From positions 1 through 64,000 of the forward strand of contig JAKARI010000009.1 of NCBI GenBank assembly GCA_021819245.1: a stretch of 64,000 nucleotides of DNA. Direction: 5' to 3'. Shown in pieces: positions 17,170 to 27,413 of this stretch. The translations under genes and the position numbers were made by a program. The stretch comes from Pseudomonadota bacterium (GTDB lineage Bacteria > Pseudomonadota > Gammaproteobacteria > Acidiferrobacterales > Acidiferrobacteraceae). Below the pieces are notes generated by a model that was given only the letters and a program-made list of their open reading frames with translations, did not search any database and had not been told where the DNA came from. Within the stretch, counting starts at the first letter, position 1; every line of letters begins with the position of its first letter.

Positions 17170-20100
17170 TGCCCTCGTGCGGCGCGCGGCCTGCGATCCG
17201 GCACGCTCGTTCGTGGTGCAGGCCCCGGCGGGATCCGGCAAGACGGCGCTTTTGGTGCAACGTTATCTTGCCCTGCTGGCACAGGTCGAGGCCCCCGAGG
17301 AGATCCTGGCACTCACCTATACACGCAAGGCCGCCGAGGAGATGCGTACGCGGGTGTTGGCGGCATTGGCCAGCGATTGTGCGGGGCCTTATGACAGCGA
17401 CTATGAGAAGGGGCTCGCCTCGGCGGCGCAGGCCGCCGCGCGCCGTGCCGAGGAGCGCGGATGGCTTTTGACCGATTGTCCCACGCGGCTGCGTATTCAG
17501 ACCTTCGATGCCTTCTGCGCGCAGGTCGTCAACCAGTGGCCGGCGGCGGCCGGTGTGGGTGTCGCCCTCGAGGTCACCGAAGATCCGGATGCCCTCTATG
17601 CCGAGGCCGGGCTCGCCACCTTTGAGGGACTCGGACAGGATGATGTCGTGGGGCAGGCGCTTGCGGACCTCTTGCCGGCGCTTGCCAACGATGTTGATCG
17701 CTTCATTGGCCTCGTAAGTCAGCTCCTCGGCCGCCGTGAACAGTGGCTGTCCCTGGTCCTGGAGACCGGATCCGTGGGCCCGCAAGAGGCCCGCGCGCGC
17801 CTCGAAGGGGTCTTGGCGAACCTGGCGCAAGAGACGATGGCACGGATACATGCCCTGTTTCCGGACGAGGCCCTGGGGCCGGCCTGCACCTATCTCGCCG
17901 CGATCACGGGGGAGGCCGACTGGCAGCCGGAACGCTTGCGGGGAGATGATCGGGGGACCATAGGCCGCTGGCAGCGCCTGGCTGAATATTTTTTGACGGC
18001 AGGCGGGGGGCTGCGCAAGCAGCTCAAGGACTGGCCCAAGGACTTGGGATCGACGCGCGCGTTCATGGCCCAGTTTGGCGACCCGGAGGGGCTTGCCGAG
18101 GCGCTGGTGGAGCTCATGGCGTGGGGGACATGCGCCTACGATGAGGGTCAGTGGCGGCGGCTGTCGGCCTTGCTGCATATCCTGCCGGCGGCCGCAGCGC
18201 AGCTTCAGATCGTGTTCGCTCGCCATGGTCAGTGGGATTTCACCGAGGCCGCCCTGCGCGCCTTGCAGGCCTTAGGCGCGGGGGGCGAGCCCACCGCCGG
18301 GGCGTTGCGCATGGATCGGCGCCTTCAGCACATTCTGGTCGATGAGTTTCAGGACACATCGCTGCTCCAGTACCGGCTGCTGCAATGCCTGACGAATGAA
18401 TGGGTGCCCGGGGAGCCACGCAGCCTCTTTATCGTCGGCGACCCGATGCAGTCGATCTATGGGTTCCGCAAGGCCGAGGTGGGGCTTTTTATCAAGATCG
18501 CCACAGAAGGGCTCGGGTCGTGGCCATTGGAGTCCGTGACGCTTTGCACGAACTTCCGATCGCGCGAAGGGCTTGTCGCTTGGGTTAATGGCGCGTTCAC
18601 GCGGCTTTTGCCCCGGCAGTTTCTCGCCACCGAGGGCGCGGTCCCCTATGTGTCTGCCGTGGCCGCTTCCGGGGCGGGGGGCGGCGTGCGGGTCCATGGG
18701 CTCGTCGATGCCGGCTTGCCGGCCGAGGCGCGCTATGTCGCACGGCTTGCAGGCGAGATCCGCGCCGCCCGTCCACACGCCGGGATCGCCATTTTGGTGC
18801 GCTCGCGCTCGCATGGCCACGCCATCGCGGCAGCGCTCGCCGCGGACGGCATGCGCTTTATCGGCGAGGAGCTCTACAGCCTTAAGGCCGAGCCCGTGAT
18901 TCGCGATCTGCTGGCGCTTACCGAGACCCTCCTGTTCCCGGCCGCGCGCTTAAGTGCCCTGAGCCTGTTGCGGGCCCCGTGGTGCGGGCTCGATCTGGCC
19001 GATCTCACTGCGCTGTGCGAACACGACACGCGCGCGCTCGTCGATATCCTGAGCGATGGGGCGCGGCTTTCGGGCGTGAGCGCCGAGGGGCGCATGCGCG
19101 TACTGAGGTTACGCGATGTCTTGCAGGAGGCGGAACGGCGCCGCGGGCGCGCCGGCCTTGCGGGACGCGTGGAGGAGGCATGGCTTGCGCTCGATGGGCC
19201 GCGGGCGCTTGCCTCACAGACGGATCTTGATGAGGCCATGATCTTTTTTGAGGCCCTGGACGGGCTTGAAGAGGCGGGTGGGGTCGATATCTGGCGGCTG
19301 CGTAATCATCTGGCGGCGCTGTACGCCCCCCCCGATGCCCAGGCCTCCGGCCTGCATATCCTGACCATTCATAAGGCCAAGGGGCTGGAATTTGATGTCG
19401 TGATCTGTCCGGGGCTTGGGCGCAAGACACGCAGCGACGATCGTCCCCTGCTGCTTGCGCTCGAGATTGAGGGCGCGCGAGGGCCCGACCTGCTGCTCGC
19501 ACCCCTCAAGGCGCATGATGACGAGAAGGACCGCCTCTATGACGCCCTGTGGAGTGTTGCGGCCCGGCGCCGCGAACACGAGGTCAGGCGGCTCCTGTAT
19601 GTGGCCTGCACGCGGGCCCGCGACGACCTGCATCTCGTGGGGCATGCAATGGCCAAGGACGATGGGACCTTGAAGCCGTCGGGCCTTTTGGCCGTGCTGT
19701 GGCCGGTGATCGGCGAGGCCTTCACGCAATCACTCATAAATCCCGATGGGATCGCGGCCAGGGCGCCAGGGCCCTCTTCGGGCATGCGCCGGATCGCGCG
19801 CGAGGCCATAACCTCGGCCGCGCCGGCCGAGACGAGGGTGTGCGCGCCCGCCAGCGTGCCCCCGCCCCTGGCCTACGATTGGGCGGGCAGCCGGATCCGG
19901 CGCATCGGCATCGTTGTGCATGCCCTGCTGGCCGAGTTATCCGATGCGGCGCTGCCCGCGGGCGCCGTGCTACCGGATGCCCTGATCGCGCGCGCGGGGA
20001 GGCTGCTCGACGGCCAGGGGTTCGCGGGGGCCGACTGGCATTCGGCGCGGGAGGCGGTATTGACCGCGCTCGCGCGTACCTTGCGGGATGCCGATGGGCG

Positions 20101-20437
20101 CTGGATCCTCACGGCTCACGCAGAGGCCCGCAACGAGTATGCGTTGAGCGCCTTCGAAGGGGTTGACGTCGTGACCGCGCGGGTCGATCGGACCTTTATC
20201 GACGATAAGGGTGTGCGCTGGATCATCGACTACAAGACCAGCGAGCACCAAGGCGCGGACCGCGAGGTCTTTCTCGATCGCGAGTGCGAGCGTTACGGCG
20301 AGCAGCTTGCACGTTACGCGCGGTTGTTTCAGGAGCTCGACGGGCGGCCCGTTGAGCTCGCGCTCTATTTTCCGATGTTGTCGGCGTTTCGGCATTGGCG
20401 CCATGGGGCCCAAGACAGTCCACACAGCGGGCCGTGA
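17159..20437 (+). CDS. UvrD/AddA-family helicase-exonuclease
   Basis: 1092-residue superfamily 1A helicase with C-terminal nuclease. Walker A is APAGSGKTA (K28), motif Ia includes ALTYTRKAAEEM, Walker B is ILVDEFQDTS (near 396), motif III GDPMQSIYGFRKAE, motif V LTIHKAKGLEFD (near 737) and motif VI RRLLYVACTRA (near 814). The C-terminal PD-(D/E)XK segment has DRTFIDDKG and WIIDYKTSEH. The ATG at 17159 overlaps the upstream nuclease stop; longer in-frame starts would extend deep into that gene. Together the pair should resect DNA ends for recombination, as RecBCD or AddAB do; no recBCD genes occur in the window. Confidence 0.9.
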   Translation: MTSDALVRRAACDPARSFVVQAPAGSGKTALLVQRYLALLAQVEAPEEILALTYTRKAAEEMRTRVLAALASDCAGPYDSDYEKGLASAAQAAARRAEERGWLLTDCPTRLRIQTFDAFCAQVVNQWPAAAGVGVALEVTEDPDALYAEAGLATFEGLGQDDVVGQALADLLPALANDVDRFIGLVSQLLGRREQWLSLVLETGSVGPQEARARLEGVLANLAQETMARIHALFPDEALGPACTYLAAITGEADWQPERLRGDDRGTIGRWQRLAEYFLTAGGGLRKQLKDWPKDLGSTRAFMAQFGDPEGLAEALVELMAWGTCAYDEGQWRRLSALLHILPAAAAQLQIVFARHGQWDFTEAALRALQALGAGGEPTAGALRMDRRLQHILVDEFQDTSLLQYRLLQCLTNEWVPGEPRSLFIVGDPMQSIYGFRKAEVGLFIKIATEGLGSWPLESVTLCTNFRSREGLVAWVNGAFTRLLPRQFLATEGAVPYVSAVAASGAGGGVRVHGLVDAGLPAEARYVARLAGEIRAARPHAGIAILVRSRSHGHAIAAALAADGMRFIGEELYSLKAEPVIRDLLALTETLLFPAARLSALSLLRAPWCGLDLADLTALCEHDTRALVDILSDGARLSGVSAEGRMRVLRLRDVLQEAERRRGRAGLAGRVEEAWLALDGPRALASQTDLDEAMIFFEALDGLEEAGGVDIWRLRNHLAALYAPPDAQASGLHILTIHKAKGLEFDVVICPGLGRKTRSDDRPLLLALEIEGARGPDLLLAPLKAHDDEKDRLYDALWSVAARRREHEVRRLLYVACTRARDDLHLVGHAMAKDDGTLKPSGLLAVLWPVIGEAFTQSLINPDGIAARAPGPSSGMRRIAREAITSAAPAETRVCAPASVPPPLAYDWAGSRIRRIGIVVHALLAELSDAALPAGAVLPDALIARAGRLLDGQGFAGADWHSAREAVLTALARTLRDADGRWILTAHAEARNEYALSAFEGVDVVTARVDRTFIDDKGVRWIIDYKTSEHQGADREVFLDRECERYGEQLARYARLFQELDGRPVELALYFPMLSAFRHWRHGAQDSPHSGP

Positions 20438-20456
20438 GGGGTGTTAAGACGGCCGT

Positions 20457-21662
20457 TCAGAGGCGCCGGAGATAGAGGAGGAAGGCCTTCTCGAACGTCG
20501 ATTTGACAGAAATCAGGCGCCGTGACCTACGCGGGAAGAGGTTATGAAACGGCGGCCGCCCGTCTTCGGAGCGGTGCATCCAAAGGGCGTCATCGGCCAT
20601 ATCTAAAATGCACGAAAGCTCGTGGCGGTAGCGATGGGAAGGGGACGCACCGCCCAGGATCTGGCGCAGGTTGGCGGCGGCAGCCTTAGCCCGCAGCTTT
20701 GCCATATGGGCCTGATGAGGGACCCATGGCGGCGAGGCCTCGTGGCCTGCGCAGTCGCCGGCGGCCAGCACCCGGGTAAGGCCCGGGACCTGGCCATAGC
20801 GGTCGACGGCAATGTGGCCACCGGGCGTGCGCGGGAGCGCGGCCGTGCTCGCATAGAGGGGTCCGGTCATGGGGGGCGAGTAGAGGATGGCGTCGGCCCG
20901 CCGGAAATGCCCATCATGATCGGTCATGCCGCCGGCGACAAAGGTCGCGGGCCCGTAGCCGTCATCCATGATGATGCCGCGCTCCACGAGCCGGTCTGTC
21001 AACGCGCCTTTTTCACCGACTGCGCGATGGGGCGAGAAGAAGTGGATCTCGAAGTTCTGCCGCACGCCACGTCGGCGCAAGGCGAAATCCAGCAGGCAGG
21101 CGCATTCGTAGAGCGGACCGGTGCGTCCGGCCACGAAATCATCATCCTTGTTGATGGCAAAGCCTATGTAGATGACGCCTTCGGTCAGGCTATCTAGGTG
21201 GGTCGCGAAACGCACCATATCGTCGGGGCCATAGCAGGGCGAGTAGGTGAACTCACGCGTCCCCGGGATCGCGTCTTTGCGAAATGTAGGTCCGGTCCCG
21301 AGAAACAGGGCATCATTGGCATAGGAGATATTTTGAGCCGTCACCACCGTGCGCCCGCCATCTGTGATGTTGGCGATCCGGTCTTCCAGGAAACGGATCC
21401 CGCGGCGGCGCAAGAAGGGCCGGATATCGACCACGATGTCCCGGGGCGTGCGTGCGCCGATCAGAAATTCCGGTATCGCGGGGAAATACACGAATTCGTG
21501 TGGCCCTATGAGGGTGATGTCGAGGCATGAACGGATGCGCCGCACGGGTCCCGGGAGTGGAAGAAAGGGCGGGTCCTCGAGGAGGTAGATAAGAAAGAAG
21601 AGCGATGCAAAGCCGCTGCCGGCGATGGTGATGCGCGATGGAACTCGGGCGGATGGGCGCAC
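20457..21662 (-). CDS. Sulfide:quinone oxidoreductase-like FAD-dependent oxidoreductase
   Basis: 401-residue flavoprotein of the SQR/flavocytochrome c/NDH-2 fold. The N-terminal dinucleotide motif is AGSGFAS (near 14-20), a second FAD segment is VLAAGDCAG (near 298-306), and the C-terminal STFEKAFLLYLRRL can form an amphipathic membrane anchor. Cysteines at 143, 187/189 (GPLYECACLLDF) and 351 (ELSCILDM) are at places where SQRs carry redox cysteines. Likely role: membrane-associated sulfide oxidation feeding the quinone pool; another quinone-reducing or persulfide activity is possible. It is convergent with the helicase gene, 19 bases away. Confidence 0.8.
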   Translation of the reverse strand: MRPSARVPSRITIAGSGFASLFFLIYLLEDPPFLPLPGPVRRIRSCLDITLIGPHEFVYFPAIPEFLIGARTPRDIVVDIRPFLRRRGIRFLEDRIANITDGGRTVVTAQNISYANDALFLGTGPTFRKDAIPGTREFTYSPCYGPDDMVRFATHLDSLTEGVIYIGFAINKDDDFVAGRTGPLYECACLLDFALRRRGVRQNFEIHFFSPHRAVGEKGALTDRLVERGIIMDDGYGPATFVAGGMTDHDGHFRRADAILYSPPMTGPLYASTAALPRTPGGHIAVDRYGQVPGLTRVLAAGDCAGHEASPPWVPHQAHMAKLRAKAAAANLRQILGGASPSHRYRHELSCILDMADDALWMHRSEDGRPPFHNLFPRRSRRLISVKSTFEKAFLLYLRRL

Positions 21663-21979
21663 AGGACACCCCCTTTGGCCAGGATTGTCTATTTCACACA
21701 GTCTGCAGCCGTCCTACCGGGCGCCTTGACCCCGAAGCGATTACGGGGTTATTTTCTGGCCCGGCCGCATCGTGGTTCGAATCGCGGCCCATCCCCTGAT
21801 AGCACCGCCCGCCTTCGTACTCATGGCGTAGCGTAGCATAGCGCCGCGCCGTTGCAAGCAGATTCAACCTCGGACGTCGGAGGCGTGCCCGCAAACCCGT
21901 GACGAGGGCGCGGCTGTTGCGGGCCCATAACGGGTCCTTGCGGGCCGCGTTCATAAAGCGCGGCCCTGGCGCCCAGCCG
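21663..21979. other. Intergenic region
   Basis: 317 bases between two minus-strand genes. No gene supported. It should hold the SQR-like gene promoter. A weak plus-strand hairpin followed by TTATTTT lies at 21730-21755. Confidence 0.45.
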
Positions 21980-24637
21980 TCACACGTCTTTAAGCCGCGC
22001 GGCCGTCTCATCGGGCGGCAGGGGCCGGCTGAACAGATACCCCTGGTACCGGTCACAGCCGTGGTCGCGCAGAAAATGATGCTGCTCCTTAGTCTCTACG
22101 CCCTCGGCGGTGATTGTCATATGGAGGCTGTGCCCCAAGGCGACGATCGCCGTTACGACCGCGGCATCGTTGGCGTCGCTCGCGATATCCCGCACGAATG
22201 ACTGGTCGATTTTCATGGTATTGATAGGCAGGCGTTTTAGATAACTCAAGCTTGAGTATCCCGTGCCAAAATCATCGAGCGCGATCTGGACTCCCGTGGC
22301 GCGCAGTGCGTCCAGTGCCGCTATGGCGGTATCGAAATTCCCGATGACCATGCTCTCGGTGATCTCCAGGACAAGGGCGGACGGATCGACGCCGTATTCA
22401 TCCAGAGTCCGGGTAACCGTTGCCGCAAGCTCGGCCTCGCGAAACTGGCGGGCGGAGAGATTGACTGCAATCGGCGGGGCGTTTAGGCCGGCATCCGACC
22501 ACATCCGCCATTGTGCGCAGGCGGCGGCGAGTACCCAGTTTCCTATTGGCACGATAAGCCCCGTTTCTTCCGCCAGGCCTATAAAGTGGGAGGGCGCAAG
22601 CAGGCCATGAACGGGATGCTGCCAGCGCACCAAGGCCTCGAGGCCCACGATGGTCTCGGACGCGAAATCGACGACCGGCTGATAATGGAGCCGGAACTCG
22701 TCTCGCTTCAGGGCCTGATGCAGGTCCGTGCCAAGCGACTGCCTCGCCGCCACCTCCCGGTTCATGTCAGGCCGGAAAAACAGTCGGACGTTGCCGCCTG
22801 CATCCTTGGCCCGGTACATGGCGATGTCGCAGTTTTTCATGAGCGTGTCGCGATCCTCGCCATCGTCCGGGTAGATCGTGATACCGACGCTTGCGCCGAC
22901 ATAGAGCATGCGGCCTTCGATGTCATAGGGCGCGGCAAGGCGCGCCAGGAGCTTTTGCGTGACCTTATCGGCTGTGGCGATGCTGGCCAGGCCCGGGAGG
23001 ATGACGACGAACTCATCTCCCCCCTGGCGCGCTACGGTATCCGTGGCCCGCAGGCTTGCCACCAGCCTTTGCGCCACGGCCTTTAGCATCAGGTCCCCGA
23101 TGGCATGACCGAGGGAATCGTTGATGGTTTTAAATCCGTCTAGATCCAGAAAGAGCAGTGCCACGCGCGTCTGGGTGCGGCGGCCCTGGACGATTGCCTG
23201 ATCGAGCCGGTCCGCCAAAAGCAGGCGGTTGGGCAGCCCCGTCAAGGCGTCGTGGGTCGCGAGCTCCTGAATCCGCCGGGCGGTCTCCTTCTCCTCTGTG
23301 ATGTCCCGGATCACGGCAATAAAGAGAGACGAGGCCTCGACGGGGATCTCGCTCACCTTGATGACAAGGGGGAACGATTCGCCGTTACGGCGCACGCCGA
23401 CAAGCTCGCGGGATGTGCCCAGGATCGATGCCTGACGGGTCTTTTGATAGCGTTTGAGATACCCGTCGTGCTCGCTGCGATAGGGCTCCGGCATGAGGCG
23501 ATTGACGTTCGTGCCGACCATTTCGCGGGCCTCATACCCGAAAATCTTTTCGGCCGCATCATTAAATATCTCAACGATGCCGCTTTCATTGATCACGACC
23601 ACGCCGTCTGCCACATGCGTCAGGAGCGCCCGCAGGCGGGATTCGCTTGCGCCAAGCCTCGCATTGGCCGTGCGCGTTGCCTCCTCGGCCTCTGTGCGTC
23701 GGCGCAATAGCGGCAGGATCAGCCAGCGCGTCAGCAGCATGCCGGCCAGGAGCAGGGCGAGCAAAAGCCAGCCGACGCGCCAAAGGCGTGCGGTGGTCCT
23801 GGCAAAAAGCTCCGATCGCCGGATCTTTAGCACCATGCCAAGTCCGGTGTCGCCTACTGGGGCATAGGCCGCAACGACCCGGTGCCCCCTATAGTCCGCC
23901 GTGGAGATGACGCCGGTCTGTCCTGCCAGGGCGAAGTGCATGGGCAACGGCCGGTGTTTTCGCCATTGCGAGACCATCCCGATATCCGTGCGCGGGTGGA
24001 GGGTGTCCGGGAGGCAGCGCATCCGGGTCGCGCCCAAGGGGGCGCAGACCGCAAGGTCGGCGGTGCGTCCCAGGGCCTTGACGACCGGGACGATGCGGTC
24101 CAGGAATGACAGCGGCTCCTGGGTGGCCACATAGCCCAGGCGCCGCCCGTGGTCATCGACCGGGGTCAGCACCTGGAGCTGCGGGTGGCGCTGCCAGGTG
24201 ATGAGCGTCTCTTCCCTGGCCTTGATACCGACGGCAACGTCCGGCGCTATCATCGACCCGGCACGCACCACTGCCCGGCCGTTGCGATTGACGAACGCCA
24301 CCGCCGAGAACCCCATCGGCAGGAACGAGCGCGCGATTTTGCGCAATCGGGTCCGCGCCAGACGCACTCCGTGCCGCCCCTCGAGGGCCTTGAGATTGAG
24401 CGCGACGAACGGGCGCGTCGCCACCGTGACGCTTTGCAGGACCTCGCGCCGGATCTCTTGGCGAAAATCGCGCGCACGCGCTTGCAGTTCGACATTCAGG
24501 TTTGCTGTAAGGATCGACTCCGCCTCGCGACGCATCACGAGGTAGGTAGAGGCGCTGGCGGCAACCGTCAAAACCGCAAGCATGATCATGATCATGATGT
24601 GGATACGGGAATCGGCTCCGCCCATCCGAGGGGTCAT
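21980..24637 (-). CDS. Membrane sensor with PAS, GGDEF and EAL domains
   Basis: 885-residue inner-membrane cyclic-di-GMP enzyme. TM1 spans about 13-34, followed by an extracytoplasmic sensor domain (about 40-280, Cache-like by layout), TM2 at 288-311, PAS (330-450), GGDEF (455-620) and EAL (640-885). The active-site motif is intact GGDEF at 539-543, with an inhibitory I-site RATD at 530-533. The EAL motif is at 667-669 with the downstream DDFGTGYSSL segment present. Both synthesis and hydrolysis of c-di-GMP are therefore possible. A run of ATGATC repeats encodes IMIMIML in TM1. Confidence 0.92.
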   Translation of the reverse strand: MTPRMGGADSRIHIMIMIMLAVLTVAASASTYLVMRREAESILTANLNVELQARARDFRQEIRREVLQSVTVATRPFVALNLKALEGRHGVRLARTRLRKIARSFLPMGFSAVAFVNRNGRAVVRAGSMIAPDVAVGIKAREETLITWQRHPQLQVLTPVDDHGRRLGYVATQEPLSFLDRIVPVVKALGRTADLAVCAPLGATRMRCLPDTLHPRTDIGMVSQWRKHRPLPMHFALAGQTGVISTADYRGHRVVAAYAPVGDTGLGMVLKIRRSELFARTTARLWRVGWLLLALLLAGMLLTRWLILPLLRRRTEAEEATRTANARLGASESRLRALLTHVADGVVVINESGIVEIFNDAAEKIFGYEAREMVGTNVNRLMPEPYRSEHDGYLKRYQKTRQASILGTSRELVGVRRNGESFPLVIKVSEIPVEASSLFIAVIRDITEEKETARRIQELATHDALTGLPNRLLLADRLDQAIVQGRRTQTRVALLFLDLDGFKTINDSLGHAIGDLMLKAVAQRLVASLRATDTVARQGGDEFVVILPGLASIATADKVTQKLLARLAAPYDIEGRMLYVGASVGITIYPDDGEDRDTLMKNCDIAMYRAKDAGGNVRLFFRPDMNREVAARQSLGTDLHQALKRDEFRLHYQPVVDFASETIVGLEALVRWQHPVHGLLAPSHFIGLAEETGLIVPIGNWVLAAACAQWRMWSDAGLNAPPIAVNLSARQFREAELAATVTRTLDEYGVDPSALVLEITESMVIGNFDTAIAALDALRATGVQIALDDFGTGYSSLSYLKRLPINTMKIDQSFVRDIASDANDAAVVTAIVALGHSLHMTITAEGVETKEQHHFLRDHGCDRYQGYLFSRPLPPDETAARLKDV

Positions 24638-25346
24638 AAAGATATGTCAGGGCCTTCCGATACTGTTTTCCATGGGCTTTGCCCCAATCGCCACTTCATT
24701 ACCACCCCGGCGGTCGAGGGTTGGGGCGGGCATACCCCGGTCGCGAGGGCGTGACCGCTTGACGCAAGACCCGGGATCAGGGTGCGGCCTGAAACACCCG
24801 GGCATTCCGAGACCTCAACAACCCATGCCTCATCGTGCGGTTTTCGCATCGGGAGATGCCTTTAATCTCATGATCATGGACTCAATAAAGCATAAGGCGA
24901 TATCGAAAATCGTCAAATCATTATGGCACACGGCGCGCCGACATTCCATGCGCGATACGCCGCGTGCGGCGGTGTCCGATTGCCGTAAGGAATGTCCGGA
25001 GCCGGTCGGAAAAGTCGGATGGCACAGGAAAGGCCCGCAGAATGGGGCGGGCGGGCCGTGCGCATGGGCGTTGGGCGCAAGGGCCGGACGATGCGCGACG
25101 CGATGGATAGGCATATCAGGTCCGTGGGCGGATGTCTGTTAATGGCATGAAGGCCCGGGCCACCGCAGGTGGCGTCCGGATGCGTCCAGCCTCGTCTGAC
25201 CCTGATAACGCGGGGTTGGCGCGAAGGGCCGGAGACCGCGGGCGGCCGGCCGCGATCGCTAGGTCGCGGACAGGCCCTTGGGTTTCGTGGACGGTGGCGA
25301 AGGGGCGAGGATGGCACGGGTGGCCGAATGCCCGGGGCGGATGGAC
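24638..25346. other. Intergenic region
   Basis: 709 bases without a gene I can support. Frames on both strands are Pro/Arg-rich and look non-coding. It includes the promoter region of the GGDEF-EAL gene. Confidence 0.5.
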
Positions 25347-26972
25347 TTACCGAGGCGTGCGTGCATTACCGGGGCAGCGGGCAGGTCCGCCTGGGGCGGC
25401 ATTTTCCAGGGCCATGTCGCGGCCGTTGCTCGCGATGACATGAAAGTGCCGGTAGCGTCCCCATCGGGCCTCATGCCTGACGGATCCGACGATAACGACT
25501 CGATGGTATCGTATCAGGCGCATCAGGGCCTTGCCTGTGATCAGGCGATGTGCCTTGGGGTAATGGCGTATGCCGTAATAGAGATCCCCCTGGCGCGGGT
25601 CAAGGACGTAGATCGGCCGATGGAGATAGAAGTCCAGGGAGGAGAGGTCCTCATAGTGGTGCGCGACGAAGACGTAGGTATGGGGCGTGAGATGAGGCGC
25701 CAGGGCCCTCGCCAGGTCTTTGGAGGCGTAATGATTGGGGTGCGCGAACAGAAAGGACAGATAAAGGGCGACGAAGGCCGCAAGCGATCCCAGGGCCGCG
25801 TGGATCAGTATGCGCGGGGCGCGCGAGCGCAGAGCGGTGACAAAAAAGCCGAGATAGGCGAGCGCCCCGGCCGCGATATAGGGGCGCATGGCGGCGTGCG
25901 GGATGTCGAATGCCGCGAGCCCTGCGACGGCGCACAGGAGGGCAAACGACGCCAAAAGCCATCTCGGGGTTTGCCCCGCGAGGTCCGGCAGGGCGCGGCC
26001 CAGGAACAGCGCGAGCGCCGGCAGCGCCGGCAGCATATAGTAAGCCGATGTGGTCGTCGAAAACGTGAAGAAGACGAGGTAGGCGCCGGCCCATAGGAGC
26101 AGGAAGCGGTCCAGGCGATCGTAAGGGCGCCTTTTTGCGAGGGCCGCGAGCAGAAAGGGTGTCCATGGGAATATACCGAGCAGCAAATGCTCGAAATTGT
26201 AGTAGATCGGCGGCCGCCTATAGTCCATCGGCTTTAGGGTCCCGAGATAGCGTCCAAATTGTTCCTGAATGATGTAGCGATCGAAAAATCCCGGGACATG
26301 GATCGCCATCCAGATGTGCCAGGGCAGGGCAATCACAAAAAAGACCCCCCACGCGGCCAGAAACGGCCGCCAGCGGATCGTCTGGCGTTCGATAGCCAGG
26401 AAGATGATGACGATAAGTCCAGGCAGGGCAATACCGAGGAGGCCCTTGGTCAGGCAGGCAAACGCGCTTGCCGCAGCCGCAAGTATGAGGCGCCACGGGT
26501 CTTCGGGGCGCTCGATGTAGGCATAGAACGCAAGCAGCGTGATGGTATGAAAAAACGTGAACGTCATGTCGAACATCGCCAATTGCGACATCATGTAAAA
26601 GCCGACCGACGTAAACAAGATCGCCACCGGCCATATCGGCTCGCGAAGCCTGGTCTTGGCAAAGCGCATCATGACAAGCAGGGTCCCGAGGGCCGCGAGC
26701 GCCGAGGGCAGGCGCGCTGCGAATTTGCCTACGCCAAAGACCTTGTATGACAGCATGATGAGCCAGTAGAAGACCGGCGGTTTCTCAAGGTAGGGCATGC
26801 CATCGAGGCGCGGTATGAGCGGGTTGTGCGCCAGCATTTCACGCGCGGCCTCGGCATAGAGGCCCTCGTTGAGATTAAAGAGCGGCCGCAACGCGAGCGG
26901 CACGAAGGTCAGGACCGCTATGGCGAGAATGAGGATACGGCCGATGGAGCGGCGTACGGTGACAGCTGACAT
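25347..26972 (-). CDS. Glycosyltransferase family 39 (ArnT/PMT-like) membrane protein
   Basis: 541-residue integral membrane glycosyltransferase. The first extracytoplasmic loop carries NLNEGLYAEAAREM and YLEKPPVFYW, the family's acidic E-x-x-Y-A-E and EKPP motifs. About ten to twelve hydrophobic helices follow, then a soluble C-terminal domain of about 120 residues. Relatives transfer a sugar from an undecaprenyl- or dolichyl-phosphate donor to lipid A or protein in the periplasm. I chose the ATG at 26972; a TTG 18 bases upstream is also in frame. It stands alone, so acceptor and donor are unknown. Confidence 0.85.
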   Translation of the reverse strand: MSAVTVRRSIGRILILAIAVLTFVPLALRPLFNLNEGLYAEAAREMLAHNPLIPRLDGMPYLEKPPVFYWLIMLSYKVFGVGKFAARLPSALAALGTLLVMMRFAKTRLREPIWPVAILFTSVGFYMMSQLAMFDMTFTFFHTITLLAFYAYIERPEDPWRLILAAAASAFACLTKGLLGIALPGLIVIIFLAIERQTIRWRPFLAAWGVFFVIALPWHIWMAIHVPGFFDRYIIQEQFGRYLGTLKPMDYRRPPIYYNFEHLLLGIFPWTPFLLAALAKRRPYDRLDRFLLLWAGAYLVFFTFSTTTSAYYMLPALPALALFLGRALPDLAGQTPRWLLASFALLCAVAGLAAFDIPHAAMRPYIAAGALAYLGFFVTALRSRAPRILIHAALGSLAAFVALYLSFLFAHPNHYASKDLARALAPHLTPHTYVFVAHHYEDLSSLDFYLHRPIYVLDPRQGDLYYGIRHYPKAHRLITGKALMRLIRYHRVVIVGSVRHEARWGRYRHFHVIASNGRDMALENAAPGGPARCPGNARTPR

Positions 26973-27413
26973 GTGGAGGAATGTTACCAAACCGTGGCGC
27001 GCTTGTCAGGAGCCGGTGGGCAAAGATACCGGCCGCATAAGAGGCGGCGCGTGCCCGATGGGTATTGACGCATCGTGGTCCGAATGAAATATGTAAAAAT
27101 AATTTTTGGCAGGCATGAGGAAACGCGCCATGCGTCGCGTGATAAAGGAGCGCCGTATGATTGCGGGGCCGCGATGTGTCGATAGCGGCGGCATGGGGCC
27201 GGTATCGCGGCCTGCGCCGACCGGGGTCCGGGAAGCCATTGCGCACGAACCCCTGCATCCGGCCCTATCCGGCAAGGCCGGGGCGACGGTGTGTCGCCCC
27301 GGCACGAGCGGTTCTTACCGATGACCCGCGACCGCGCGCAATCCGGCGGGTGCCGATCGGGGCGTGTGCCCGCCCTATCCGCTAGGGATGCGGGGATGCG
27401 CGGCGGCGCGGTA
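26973..27413. other. Intergenic region
   Basis: 441 bases between the glycosyltransferase start and the wrbA stop. No gene supported; only short GC-rich frames. Confidence 0.5.

Noticed and set aside
21730-21755. Plus-strand hairpin CCCCG/CGGGG followed by TTATTTT
   Set aside because: The stem is only five base pairs and no plus-strand gene ends nearby, so a terminator call is not justified.
21769-21800. GGTTCGAATC motif resembling a tRNA T-loop
   Set aside because: Flanking bases do not form a T stem or acceptor stem on either strand.
25132-25443. Plus-strand frames in the 24.6-25.4 kb gap
   Set aside because: Composition looks non-coding and both strands are equally open because of high GC; no homology recognised.
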